Shown here in pieces: positions 51,273 through 58,423 of a stretch of DNA of 64,000 bases (its first letter is position 1; the number at the start of each line of letters is the position of its first letter). Position numbers and translations under genes: made by a program. This DNA comes from Streptomyces sp. CB02980 (GTDB lineage Bacteria; Actinomycetota; Actinomycetes; Streptomycetales; Streptomycetaceae), in assembly GCF_014451325.2 (NCBI RefSeq), contig NZ_JACSCH020000026.1:1-64000 (forward strand), given 5' to 3'. Below the pieces are notes generated by a model, which saw only the letters and a list, made by a program, of their open reading frames with translations, did not search any database and was not told where the DNA came from.

Positions 51273-52253
51273 ATGCAGCGACATTCAACGACCAGCCCTC
51301 TGCTGTCCCTGCCCGGCGCCGTCGCCGCGGAAGGCCGCGACGAAGGTGTCGCCGCGCACTACGGCGACCTGTTCCGCGAGCAGCGCACCCTCGCCGACGG
51401 ACGCGGTTTCGTCGACCTCTCGCACCGCGGTGTCGTCGCCGTCACCGGTGGCGACCGGCTGAGCTGGCTGCACCTGCTCGTCACCCAGCACATGACGGAC
51501 CTCGCGCCCGGTCAGGCCACCGAGGCGCTGATCCTCTCCGCGAACGGGCACATCGAGCACGCCCTGTACCTCGTCGACGACGGCGAGACGGTGTGGGCGC
51601 ACGTCGAGCCGGGGACGCGCGAGGAGCTCGTCGCGTACCTGGAGTCGATGAAGTTCTTCTACCGGGTCGAGGTCGCCGACCGTACGGACGACATCGCCGT
51701 CGTCCACCTCCCGGCCGGTTCCATCGCCGAGGTGCCCGAGGGAGTCGTCGTACGGGAGACCCCGCACGGCCGCGACCTCTTCCTGCCCCGCGCCGACCTG
51801 GAGTCCTTCGGGGACTCGCACGGCCCGGCCGCCGGCATCCTGGCGTACGAGGCGCTGCGCGTCGAGGCCCACCGGCCCCGGCTCGGCTTCGAGACCGACC
51901 ACCGGACCATCCCGCACGAGGTCGGCCTCATCGGCAGCGCCGTCCACCTCCAGAAGGGCTGCTACCGGGGCCAGGAGACCGTCGCCCGGGTGCAGAACCT
52001 GGGGAAGCCGCCGCGCCGTCTGGTCTTCCTGCACCTGGACGGCAGCGAGGTGCTGCTGCCCGGGCACGGCACCCCGCTCCGGCTCGCCGCCGACGGCGAG
52101 GAGGGCCGTCAGCTCGGCTTCGTGACCAGCTCCGTCCGCCACCACGAGCTGGGGCCGATCGCCCTGGCCCTGGTGAAGCGGAACGTGCCGGTGGACGCCC
52201 CGCTGATCGCCGGGACGACGGCGGCCGCGCAGGAGACCGTCGTCGAGCCGTAG
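51273..52253 (+). CDS. ygfZ: YgfZ/GcvT-type folate-binding protein
   Basis: A 326-residue YgfZ-family protein. The KGCYRGQE motif with the conserved Cys is the diagnostic feature. The GcvT fold is seen in GGDRLSWLHLLVTQHM and NGHIEHALYLVDD. It supports iron-sulfur cluster enzymes, using folate. It starts 9 bases after nur, so both may be in one transcript. Confidence 0.92.
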   Translation: MQRHSTTSPLLSLPGAVAAEGRDEGVAAHYGDLFREQRTLADGRGFVDLSHRGVVAVTGGDRLSWLHLLVTQHMTDLAPGQATEALILSANGHIEHALYLVDDGETVWAHVEPGTREELVAYLESMKFFYRVEVADRTDDIAVVHLPAGSIAEVPEGVVVRETPHGRDLFLPRADLESFGDSHGPAAGILAYEALRVEAHRPRLGFETDHRTIPHEVGLIGSAVHLQKGCYRGQETVARVQNLGKPPRRLVFLHLDGSEVLLPGHGTPLRLAADGEEGRQLGFVTSSVRHHELGPIALALVKRNVPVDAPLIAGTTAAAQETVVEP

Positions 52254-52268
52254 CGCCGCCGGGGTCGC

Positions 52269-52694
52269 TCAGACCTCCAGCAGCACCGTGAACGGGCCGT
52301 GATTCGTGAGCGAGACGCGCATGTCCGCTCCGAACCGGCCCGTCTCCACGTGTGCGCCCAGTTCGCGCAGCCGGGTCACGACCTCGTCCACGAGGGGCTC
52401 GGCCACCGGGCCGGGCGCGGCCGCGTTCCAGGTGGGGCGGCGGCCCTTGCGGGCGTCCCCGTAGAGCGTGAACTGGGAGATGACGAGCAGCGGCGCGTTC
52501 ACGTCCGAGCACGACTTCTCGTCGTCCAGTACTCGGACGGACCAGAGTTTTCTGGCCAATTGGGCGGCCTTCTCCGGGGTGTCGTCGTGGGTCACCCCGA
52601 CCAGCACGCACAAGCCCTCGCCGGTGATCTCACCGACGGTCTCCCCTGCGACGACGACACTCGCGCCGTCCACCCTCTGCACCACTGCACGCAT
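52269..52694 (-). CDS. dtd: D-aminoacyl-tRNA deacylase
   Basis: A 141-residue DTD. MRAVVQRVDGASVVVAGE starts the protein. SQFTLYGDARKGRRP and the Gly-cisPro motif NHGPF are both present. It removes D-amino acids (and glycine) from mis-charged tRNAs. The open frame extends upstream but ATG MRAVVQRV is standard. It is convergent with ygfZ. Confidence 0.95.
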   Translation of the reverse strand: MRAVVQRVDGASVVVAGETVGEITGEGLCVLVGVTHDDTPEKAAQLARKLWSVRVLDDEKSCSDVNAPLLVISQFTLYGDARKGRRPTWNAAAPGPVAEPLVDEVVTRLRELGAHVETGRFGADMRVSLTNHGPFTVLLEV

Positions 52695-52833
52695 ACGCCC
52701 CAACCTACCGAGTGGTGACCAGTCCGACGGATGAGGGGCCGAACGGGTGCAGAGCGCCTGCACGCGCCCCTGCATGAGTGGCACGATGCGTGTCAGGCGG
52801 TGCGGCTCCGCACCGGTCGAGGGGACGATTCTC

Positions 52834-53454
52834 ATGAGTGCACCTGGCACCGGGCCGACGCCGTCCGGCCCCGTACCGCTGATCCGCGCCGGAACCAGGG
52901 GCGGTGGACCGGGCGGAGGCCCGGCCACGCGCCCACCCGTACAGAGGACCGCCGAACCCGCCCTGCCGGACCGGACCCAGCCCGAACTCGGTGCGCTGCG
53001 GCTGCCCGAGCTGCGTGCCCTGCGCCGGGACGCGCAGAGCGACGAGGCCGACCTCAGCTACGTACGCCGGATGCTCCAGGGCCGGATCGACATCCTGCGG
53101 GCCGAGCTGGCGCGGCGGACCGACCCGGAGGCCCGGGTCCTCGACCGGCTCTCCGAGATCCTCGCCGACGTGCCCTCGCGGCACCGCTCGTCGGCCCGGC
53201 ACGTGACGCTGTCGACGCCGCGCAGCGAGGAGTACCGGCGGCTCGCGTCCGAGATGCTGTCGGAGGTCGAGCTGTCGGACCTCATGGCCCGGACGGACGA
53301 CGAGCTGCACGCGGGGATGGGGCGGCTCGCCGGGTACGAGCAGCAGATCTCCCGGCGCCGGCAGCACCTCCAGCGGACCGCCGACGACTGCAGCGCCGAG
53401 ATCGCCCGCCGCTACCGGGAGGGCGAGGCGCAGGTCGACGACCTGCTGGCGTGA
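52834..53454 (+). CDS. rsiG: RsiG, c-di-GMP-dependent anti-sigma factor for WhiG
   Basis: A 206-residue protein with a disordered Pro/Gly-rich N-terminus and two antiparallel helices. The first helix carries the complete E(X)3S(X)2R(X)3Q(X)3D c-di-GMP signature at Glu71, Ser75, Arg78, Gln82 and Asp86. The second helix has Glu157 and Arg164 at like spacing, but I cannot see a full second motif. RsiG holds sigma-WhiG inactive while c-di-GMP is high and so delays sporulation. ATG at 52834 has GAGGGG at a good distance. Older annotation of this family may read AmfC. Confidence 0.88.
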   Translation: MSAPGTGPTPSGPVPLIRAGTRGGGPGGGPATRPPVQRTAEPALPDRTQPELGALRLPELRALRRDAQSDEADLSYVRRMLQGRIDILRAELARRTDPEARVLDRLSEILADVPSRHRSSARHVTLSTPRSEEYRRLASEMLSEVELSDLMARTDDELHAGMGRLAGYEQQISRRRQHLQRTADDCSAEIARRYREGEAQVDDLLA

Positions 53455-53460
53455 GCCGCG

Positions 53461-53520
53461 GAGAGGCCGGGCCCGAAGCCGCGCGGGCTGCGGAGGCCGG
53501 GCCCGAAGCCGCGCGGGCTG
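53461..53520. repeat. 30-bp tandem duplication behind rsiG
   Basis: The 30-bp unit ending GCCCGAAGCCGCGCGGGCTG is present at 53461-53490 and 53491-53520, differing near its start, with a third partial start (CGGAGG) at 53521. It lies between the rsiG stop and the next gene. Confidence 0.9.
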
Positions 53521-53600
53521 CGGAGGTCGCCGCCGGGCCGCGGAGGACGCCCGGGAAAACTCGGGTGCGGGTGCGCCGGGGCCGTGCGTAGGCTCGAAGG

Positions 53601-54845
53601 ATGACTGTCGACGTACGCGCGGTGACGGAGTCCGACTTCCCCGACTGGCAGCGCGCCCTGCGCACCGGCTTCCTCCGTCCGCCGGTCGTGACCGACGCGG
53701 AGGTCGCCGACCGGCTGCCGCACGTCGACCTCGCGCGGACGCTCGGGGCCTTCGACGGGGACCGGCTCGTCGCCACCTTCCGGTCCTTCCGGCAGGAGGT
53801 CAGCACGGTCGGCGGCGGCAGTCTCACCGCGGACGCGATCACCCAGGTCACCGTCTCCCCGACGCACCGCAGGCGCGGACTGCTCAGCCGGATGATGACC
53901 GCCGACCTGGCCGCGGCGAAGGAGCGGGGCGACGCGATCGCCACCCTGATCGCCGCCGAGTACCCGATCTACGGGCGGTACGGTTTCGGCCCGGCCACCT
54001 GGTGCAGCGAGTGGAGCGTGGACGTCCGCAGGACCGGGCTCGACCCGCGCCGCTCGGGCCGCCCGGAGGACGGCGGCCGGATCGATCTGACCGACGCCGA
54101 CGAGATCCGCAAGATCGGCCCCGAGACGCACCGCCGGCTCGCCGGCGTCCGCGCCGGGGTGACCGACCGCTCCCCGCGCGACTGGGAGGTCGGCACCGGC
54201 CTCGGCGTGCAGAGCGATCCGTGGCGGGAGCCGTTCTACGCGGTGTACCGGTCGGAGTCCGGCGAGGTCGAGGGCTTCGTGGGGTACACCTCGGACGACA
54301 AGTGGGACGACGCCAAGCAGCCGATGAACACGGCGACCGTACGGGATCTGATCGCCGTCACCCCGGCCGCCGAGCGCGCCCTCTGGCACTACCTGTGCTC
54401 CGTCGACTGGATCACCACCGTCCGCTCCGGCTACCGGGCGCCCGACGACACGCTGCCGCTGCTCCTGCCGGACCCGCGCGCCGCGAAGCTGCTGACGTAC
54501 GCGGACATGCTGTGGGTCCGGGTCCTCGACGTCGTCCGGGTCCTGGAGAGCCGGACGTACCCGGTGACGGACGGTCTGGTGCTCGACCTGCGGGACGGGG
54601 ACGGGTTCGCCGGCGGGCGCTACCGGCTCGACGCCTCCCCGGACGGCGTCTCCTGTGTCCCCACGGACGAGTCCGCCGATCTCGCCTTCGACATCGCCGA
54701 GTTGGGCGTGCTCGCCTTCGGCGACGAGTCGGCGGTTCGGCTCACCCGGCTCGGGCGCGTCGAGGAGCTGACGGCCGGCGCGGCCGCCCGCGCCGACCTG
54801 CTGTTCCGTACGCCGCTGCGGCCCTTCTCGCCCGACATCTTCTGA
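53601..54845 (+). CDS. Eis-family GNAT acetyltransferase
   Basis: A 414-residue protein of the Eis/enhanced-intracellular-survival type. The first GNAT domain has ITQVTVSPTHRRRGLLSRMM, the CoA-binding loop. A second GNAT-like domain and a C-terminal SCP2-like region end with the carboxyl-terminal PDIF, whose Phe carboxylate is the catalytic base in Eis. Such enzymes acetylate aminoglycosides and other amines. Substrate unknown. Confidence 0.88.
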   Translation: MTVDVRAVTESDFPDWQRALRTGFLRPPVVTDAEVADRLPHVDLARTLGAFDGDRLVATFRSFRQEVSTVGGGSLTADAITQVTVSPTHRRRGLLSRMMTADLAAAKERGDAIATLIAAEYPIYGRYGFGPATWCSEWSVDVRRTGLDPRRSGRPEDGGRIDLTDADEIRKIGPETHRRLAGVRAGVTDRSPRDWEVGTGLGVQSDPWREPFYAVYRSESGEVEGFVGYTSDDKWDDAKQPMNTATVRDLIAVTPAAERALWHYLCSVDWITTVRSGYRAPDDTLPLLLPDPRAAKLLTYADMLWVRVLDVVRVLESRTYPVTDGLVLDLRDGDGFAGGRYRLDASPDGVSCVPTDESADLAFDIAELGVLAFGDESAVRLTRLGRVEELTAGAAARADLLFRTPLRPFSPDIF

Positions 54846-54850
54846 GGCCC

Positions 54851-55002
54851 GGCTTCTTCCGAGGTCCGGCGTCCTCTGGGGCGCGGCTTCTTCCGAGGTC
54901 CGGCGTCCTCTGGGGCGCGGCTTCTTCCGAGGTCCGGCGTCCTCTGAGGCGCGGCTTCTTCCGAGGTCCGGCGTCCTCTGAGGCGCGGCTTCTTCCGAGG
55001 CC
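54851..55002. repeat. 34-bp tandem repeat, four and a half copies
   Basis: Units begin GGCTTCTTCCGAGG at 54851, 54885, 54919, 54953 and (partial) 54987, exactly 34 bp apart. Each unit can pair GAGG with CCTC (with the intervening TCCGGCGT). They fill the gap between the convergent Eis-like and ABC-permease genes. Confidence 0.95.
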
Positions 55003-55007
55003 CCCCG

Positions 55008-55775
55008 TCAGCGGGTACGGAGCCGGAAGAGGAACCCTGACGCGGCGAGCGCGAGGGCGAGCAGGGCCGCGCACCAACCCAGGGCGATCCACGGCGAGTT
55101 GCCGACCGGCTGGTCGAGCAGCAGGCCCCGCATGGACTCGATCAGCGGGGTCACCGGCTGGTGCTCGGCGAAGCCGTGGAGCCAGCTCGGCATGGTGTCG
55201 ATCGGCACGAACGCGCTGCTCGGATAGGGCAGGAACATCACGAAGAAGGAGACCGCGCCGGCCGCCTCCGCCGTGCGGGTGACCAGGCCGATCGCCGCGG
55301 ACAGCCAGGACACGGCCGTGATGTAGGCGAGCAGCAGTCCGATCGCCGCGAGCCAGCCGCCCGGTGTGGCGGCCGGTCGGAAGCCGATGAGGAACGCGGC
55401 GCCGAGGACGAGCGTGGTCGAGAGCGCGTTGCGGGTGAGGGCTGCGGCGACGTGCCCGGCGAGGAACGCCGTCCCGCCGACGTCGAGCGTGCGGAACCGG
55501 TCGACGACTCCGAGGCGCATGTCCTCGCTGACGGAGACGGCGGTTCCCGACGCGCCGAAACCGGCGCAGAGGACGAGCACACCGGGGACGACGTAGGTGA
55601 CGTACCGGGTGCCGGTGTCGATGGCTCCGCCGAAGAAGTAGACGAAGATCAGCATCAGCATGATCGGCAGCATCATCGAGGTGATGACGGCGTCGAGGTT
55701 GCGGCGGCTGAGGCGGATGCCGCGCCCGGCGAGGGTGCTCGCGGCGGTGAGTCCGCCCGTGAGGACGTCAGACAT
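55008..55775 (-). CDS. ABC-2 type permease of a DrrAB-like exporter
   Basis: A 255-residue permease with about six hydrophobic helices. NLDAVITSMMLPIMLMLIFV, then AVSVSEDMRLGVVDRFRTL (conserved in DrrB-type permeases), are visible. Start overlaps the ATPase by a few bases. With that ATPase it should export a drug-like molecule and is probably repressed by the divergent TetR regulator. Confidence 0.9.
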   Translation of the reverse strand: MSDVLTGGLTAASTLAGRGIRLSRRNLDAVITSMMLPIMLMLIFVYFFGGAIDTGTRYVTYVVPGVLVLCAGFGASGTAVSVSEDMRLGVVDRFRTLDVGGTAFLAGHVAAALTRNALSTTLVLGAAFLIGFRPAATPGGWLAAIGLLLAYITAVSWLSAAIGLVTRTAEAAGAVSFFVMFLPYPSSAFVPIDTMPSWLHGFAEHQPVTPLIESMRGLLLDQPVGNSPWIALGWCAALLALALAASGFLFRLRTR

Positions 55776-56754
55776 GGCTGGGCTCCTGGTCGGCGGTGAG
55801 GGTCTTGTCGGCGGTGCGGGGCCTGTTGTCGGCGGTGAGGGCCAGAAAGACGTCGTCGAGCGTGGCCGTGTGCAGGCTGAAGCGGGCGATGTCCCGGCGC
55901 TCGGGGTCGAGCACGTCGAGCAGCTCCCGTACGTGGCCGGCGCTGCCGTCGGTGGGGATGCCGAGCGTGCGGGCCTCGGGGTCGTGGGCGGCGGTGGGGC
56001 CGGCGAGCGCGGCGAGCCGCAGGCGGCTCTCCTCGTCGTGCGCCACGACGTCGAGGCGGTGGGCGGCGTACCGGGCCTTGAGGCCGGCGGGGGTGCCCTC
56101 GGCGAGGGTGCGGCCCTTGCCGAGGACCGCGATCCGGTCGGCCAGCCGGTCCGCCTCCTCCAGGTACTGGGTGGTGAGGAAGACCGTCGTACCGGCGTCG
56201 GAGAGTTCGCGGACGGCCTGCCACAGTTCCTGGCGGCTGCGCGGGTCGAGTCCGGTGGTGGGTTCGTCGAGGAACATCACCTGGGTCGTGCCGGGGTCGC
56301 GGACGAGACCGGCGGCGAGGTCCAGGCGGCGGCGCATGCCGCCCGAGTACGTCTTCGTGAGGCGGTCGCCGGCCTCGGTGAGGCCGAAGCGTTCGAGGAG
56401 TTCGGTGGCGCGGCGGGTGGCGGCGGGGCGGGAGAGGCCGGAGAGCCGTGCCGCCATCCGGAGGTTCTCGGTGCCGGTCTGGTTCTCGTCGACGGCGGCG
56501 AACTGTCCGGTGAGGCTGATCGCGCGGCGGACCCGGGAGCGTGCGGTGACGACGTCGTGTCCGGCGACGCGCGCGTGGCCGGCGTCGGGTGCGGTGAGGG
56601 TGGCGAGGATGCGGACCGTCGTGGTCTTCCCGGCGCCGTTGGGGCCGAGGAGGGCGAAGACGGTGCCGCGCGGGACGTGGAGGTCGAGGGTGTCGAGGAC
56701 GCGGACGTCTCCGTAGGTCTTGGTCAGACCGGTGGCTTCGATGGCCGGAGGCAT
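55768..56754 (-). CDS. ABC ATPase of a DrrAB-like exporter
   Basis: A 328-residue ATPase with Walker A FALLGPNGAGKTTTVR, signature YSGGMRRRLDLAAGL and Walker B VMFLDEPTTGLDP. The C-terminal extension after the ATPase domain (HRLDVVAHDEE...) is typical of DrrA-like daunorubicin-resistance ATPases. First gene of the leftward operon, starting ATG MPPAIEATGLTK. Confidence 0.92.
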   Translation of the reverse strand: MPPAIEATGLTKTYGDVRVLDTLDLHVPRGTVFALLGPNGAGKTTTVRILATLTAPDAGHARVAGHDVVTARSRVRRAISLTGQFAAVDENQTGTENLRMAARLSGLSRPAATRRATELLERFGLTEAGDRLTKTYSGGMRRRLDLAAGLVRDPGTTQVMFLDEPTTGLDPRSRQELWQAVRELSDAGTTVFLTTQYLEEADRLADRIAVLGKGRTLAEGTPAGLKARYAAHRLDVVAHDEESRLRLAALAGPTAAHDPEARTLGIPTDGSAGHVRELLDVLDPERRDIARFSLHTATLDDVFLALTADNRPRTADKTLTADQEPSHV

Positions 56755-56804
56755 GGCTGTGCTCCCTGGGCGTGTGGAGGCTGCCGTACTGCGTATGCCG
56801 TACG

Positions 56805-56837
56805 CGTTACTGTGTAAGGGTTACGCATTACTAGGAT
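56805..56837. promoter_or_regulatory. Divergent promoter region with TetR-type motif
   Basis: CGTTACTGTGTAA (56805-56817) contains the inverted repeat TTAC-TGT-GTAA. Further GTTAC and ATTAC half-sites follow, then TAGGAT (56832-56837) as a likely -10 for the rightward TetR gene. An almost identical motif stands upstream of the HelD-like gene. Confidence 0.55.
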
Positions 56838-56876
56838 GGGCGTCAAGCGTGCGAGGTGGCCGGGAGGCGACGGGTT

Positions 56877-57710
56877 GTGACGAACGGCGAGGAACGTACG
56901 GGCGGCGGTGCCGGCGCCGGCGGTGCCGCGGGCACCGCCGGCGGGGGCGGAGCCGACGCGGCAGGTGGCGGCGGGACCTTCCTGCCGCCGAGCATCGAGG
57001 CGGCCTGGGGGCTCCGGGAGCGTCCCTCGAAGGGCCCCAAGCCCGGCCTGACCCTGGACCGGATCGTCGACGCGGCCGTCTCCCTCGCCTCGACCGAGGG
57101 GATCGGCGCCGTCTCCATGGGCCGGGTCGCCAAGGAGCTCGGCGCCTCGACGATGTCGCTCTACCGGTACGTCTCCGCCAAGAGCGAGCTGTACGTTCTC
57201 ATGCAGGAGGCCGCCACCGGCGCCCCGCCCGAGTTCTTCCCGCCCGGCACTCACTGGCGCGAGGCCATGGAGGCCTGGGCGTGGGCGCTGCGCGAGGTCT
57301 ACCACCGCAACCTCTGGATGCTGCGGGTCCCCGTCTCGGGCCCGCCCGCGACCCCGAACCTGGTCGCCTGGTGGGAGAAGGCCCTCGTCGCCCTGGAGGG
57401 CACCGGTCTCGACGCCGGCTCCAAGATCTCGGTGACCCTGCTGGTCGGCGGATTCGTGCGCAACGACGGCCTGGTCATGGCTGACCTCGCCTCGGTCATC
57501 GCCTCGGTCGAGGCGAACCCGGAGGAGGTGCTCGCCCGGTACAGCCGCACCCTGCGGCGGCTCGCCGACCCGGAGAAGTACCCGGAGGTGGCGCGGATGC
57601 TGGACTCGGGCGTGATGGACGTCGCCGACGAACCCGAGGTCGAGTTCCGCTTCGGTCTGGCCCGGATCCTGGACGGGGTCGCCGAACTGGTGGAAGGGCG
57701 TGCCTCATGA
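56877..57710 (+). CDS. TetR-family regulator 1 (TetR_C-type)
   Basis: A 277-residue regulator with a Gly/Ala-rich N-terminal tail and then the helix-turn-helix TLDRIVDAAVSLASTEGIGA... VSMGRVAKELGASTMSLYRY. The large C-terminal domain starts at about residue 110. GTG at 56877 was chosen over 56856 because GGGAGG precedes it at good spacing. It is divergent from the DrrAB-like exporter, which it probably represses, and coupled to the next TetR gene. Confidence 0.9.
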   Translation: MTNGEERTGGGAGAGGAAGTAGGGGADAAGGGGTFLPPSIEAAWGLRERPSKGPKPGLTLDRIVDAAVSLASTEGIGAVSMGRVAKELGASTMSLYRYVSAKSELYVLMQEAATGAPPEFFPPGTHWREAMEAWAWALREVYHRNLWMLRVPVSGPPATPNLVAWWEKALVALEGTGLDAGSKISVTLLVGGFVRNDGLVMADLASVIASVEANPEEVLARYSRTLRRLADPEKYPEVARMLDSGVMDVADEPEVEFRFGLARILDGVAELVEGRAS

Positions 57711-58351
57711 CTCCGGACCGCGATGCCGCCGCCCCCGGGCTGCGTGAACGGAAGAAGGAGCGGACCCGCCGGGCCCTGTCGGACGCGGCCGTCGCGCTCT
57801 TCCTGGAGCGCGGCTTCGACGCCGTCTCGGTCGCGGAGGTGGCGGCCGCCGCCGAGGTCTCCAAGCCGACCGTGTTCCGGTACTTCCCGGCCAAGGAGGA
57901 CCTGGTCCTTCACCGGTTCGCCGATCACGAGGACGAGTCGGCCCGGGTGGTGGCCGCGGGCCGCCGTGCCGGTACGGCCCCGCTCGACGCGCTGTCCGCG
58001 CATCTGCTCGACGGCCTCGCCCGCCGCGACCCGGTCACCGGGCTCTGCGATCACCCGTCGGTCCTGGCGTACCTCCGGCTGCTGTACGGCACGCCGGCCC
58101 TGGTCGGTCGCCTCCACGCCTACCGCGTGCGGTCGGAGGCGGCGCTCGCGGACGCGCTGGCGGACGGCGAGAAGGGCGACCCCCTCCTCGCGCGGCTCGC
58201 CGCCGGGCAGATCGTGACCGTGCTCCGGGTCCTGGCGGAGGAGAACGCGGCCCGGATCGCGGCCGGGGAGACGGCCGGCGAGGTGGAGGCGGACGCGGTG
58301 GCGGCGGTGGGGCTGGCGTTCCGGGCGTTGCGGGAGGGGCTTCCGTACTGA
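57707..58351 (+). CDS. TetR-family regulator 2
   Basis: A 214-residue TetR protein (RALSDAAVALFLERGFDAVS then VAAAAEVSKPTVFRYFPAKE). It overlaps the first TetR gene as ATGA, an unusual tandem of two unlike TetR regulators. They may control the exporter and the downstream HelD gene separately or together. Confidence 0.9.
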   Translation: MTPDRDAAAPGLRERKKERTRRALSDAAVALFLERGFDAVSVAEVAAAAEVSKPTVFRYFPAKEDLVLHRFADHEDESARVVAAGRRAGTAPLDALSAHLLDGLARRDPVTGLCDHPSVLAYLRLLYGTPALVGRLHAYRVRSEAALADALADGEKGDPLLARLAAGQIVTVLRVLAEENAARIAAGETAGEVEADAVAAVGLAFRALREGLPY

Positions 58352-58389
58352 GCGCGCGGACCGCCCTTCATTGCCTCAGGTTAAAAATG

Positions 58390-58416
58390 TAACTCAGTAA
58401 CGTTTTCCGTTAGGCT
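58390..58416 (+). promoter_or_regulatory. HelD-like gene promoter with TetR-like motif, leaderless
   Basis: The reverse of 58390-58402 reads CGTTACTGAGTTA, close to the motif at 56805 (CGTTACTGTGTAA). TAACG-TTTTC-CGTTA (58398-58412) is an inverted repeat overlapping the -10 TAGGCT (58411-58416). The ATG follows seven bases after the -10, so the mRNA is probably leaderless. Confidence 0.55.
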
Positions 58417-58423
58417 TGACGGA

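Noticed and set aside
58352..58423. Rifamycin-associated element upstream of the HelD-like gene
   Set aside because: The expected GC-rich palindrome is absent; the region is instead AT-rich with a TetR-like motif.
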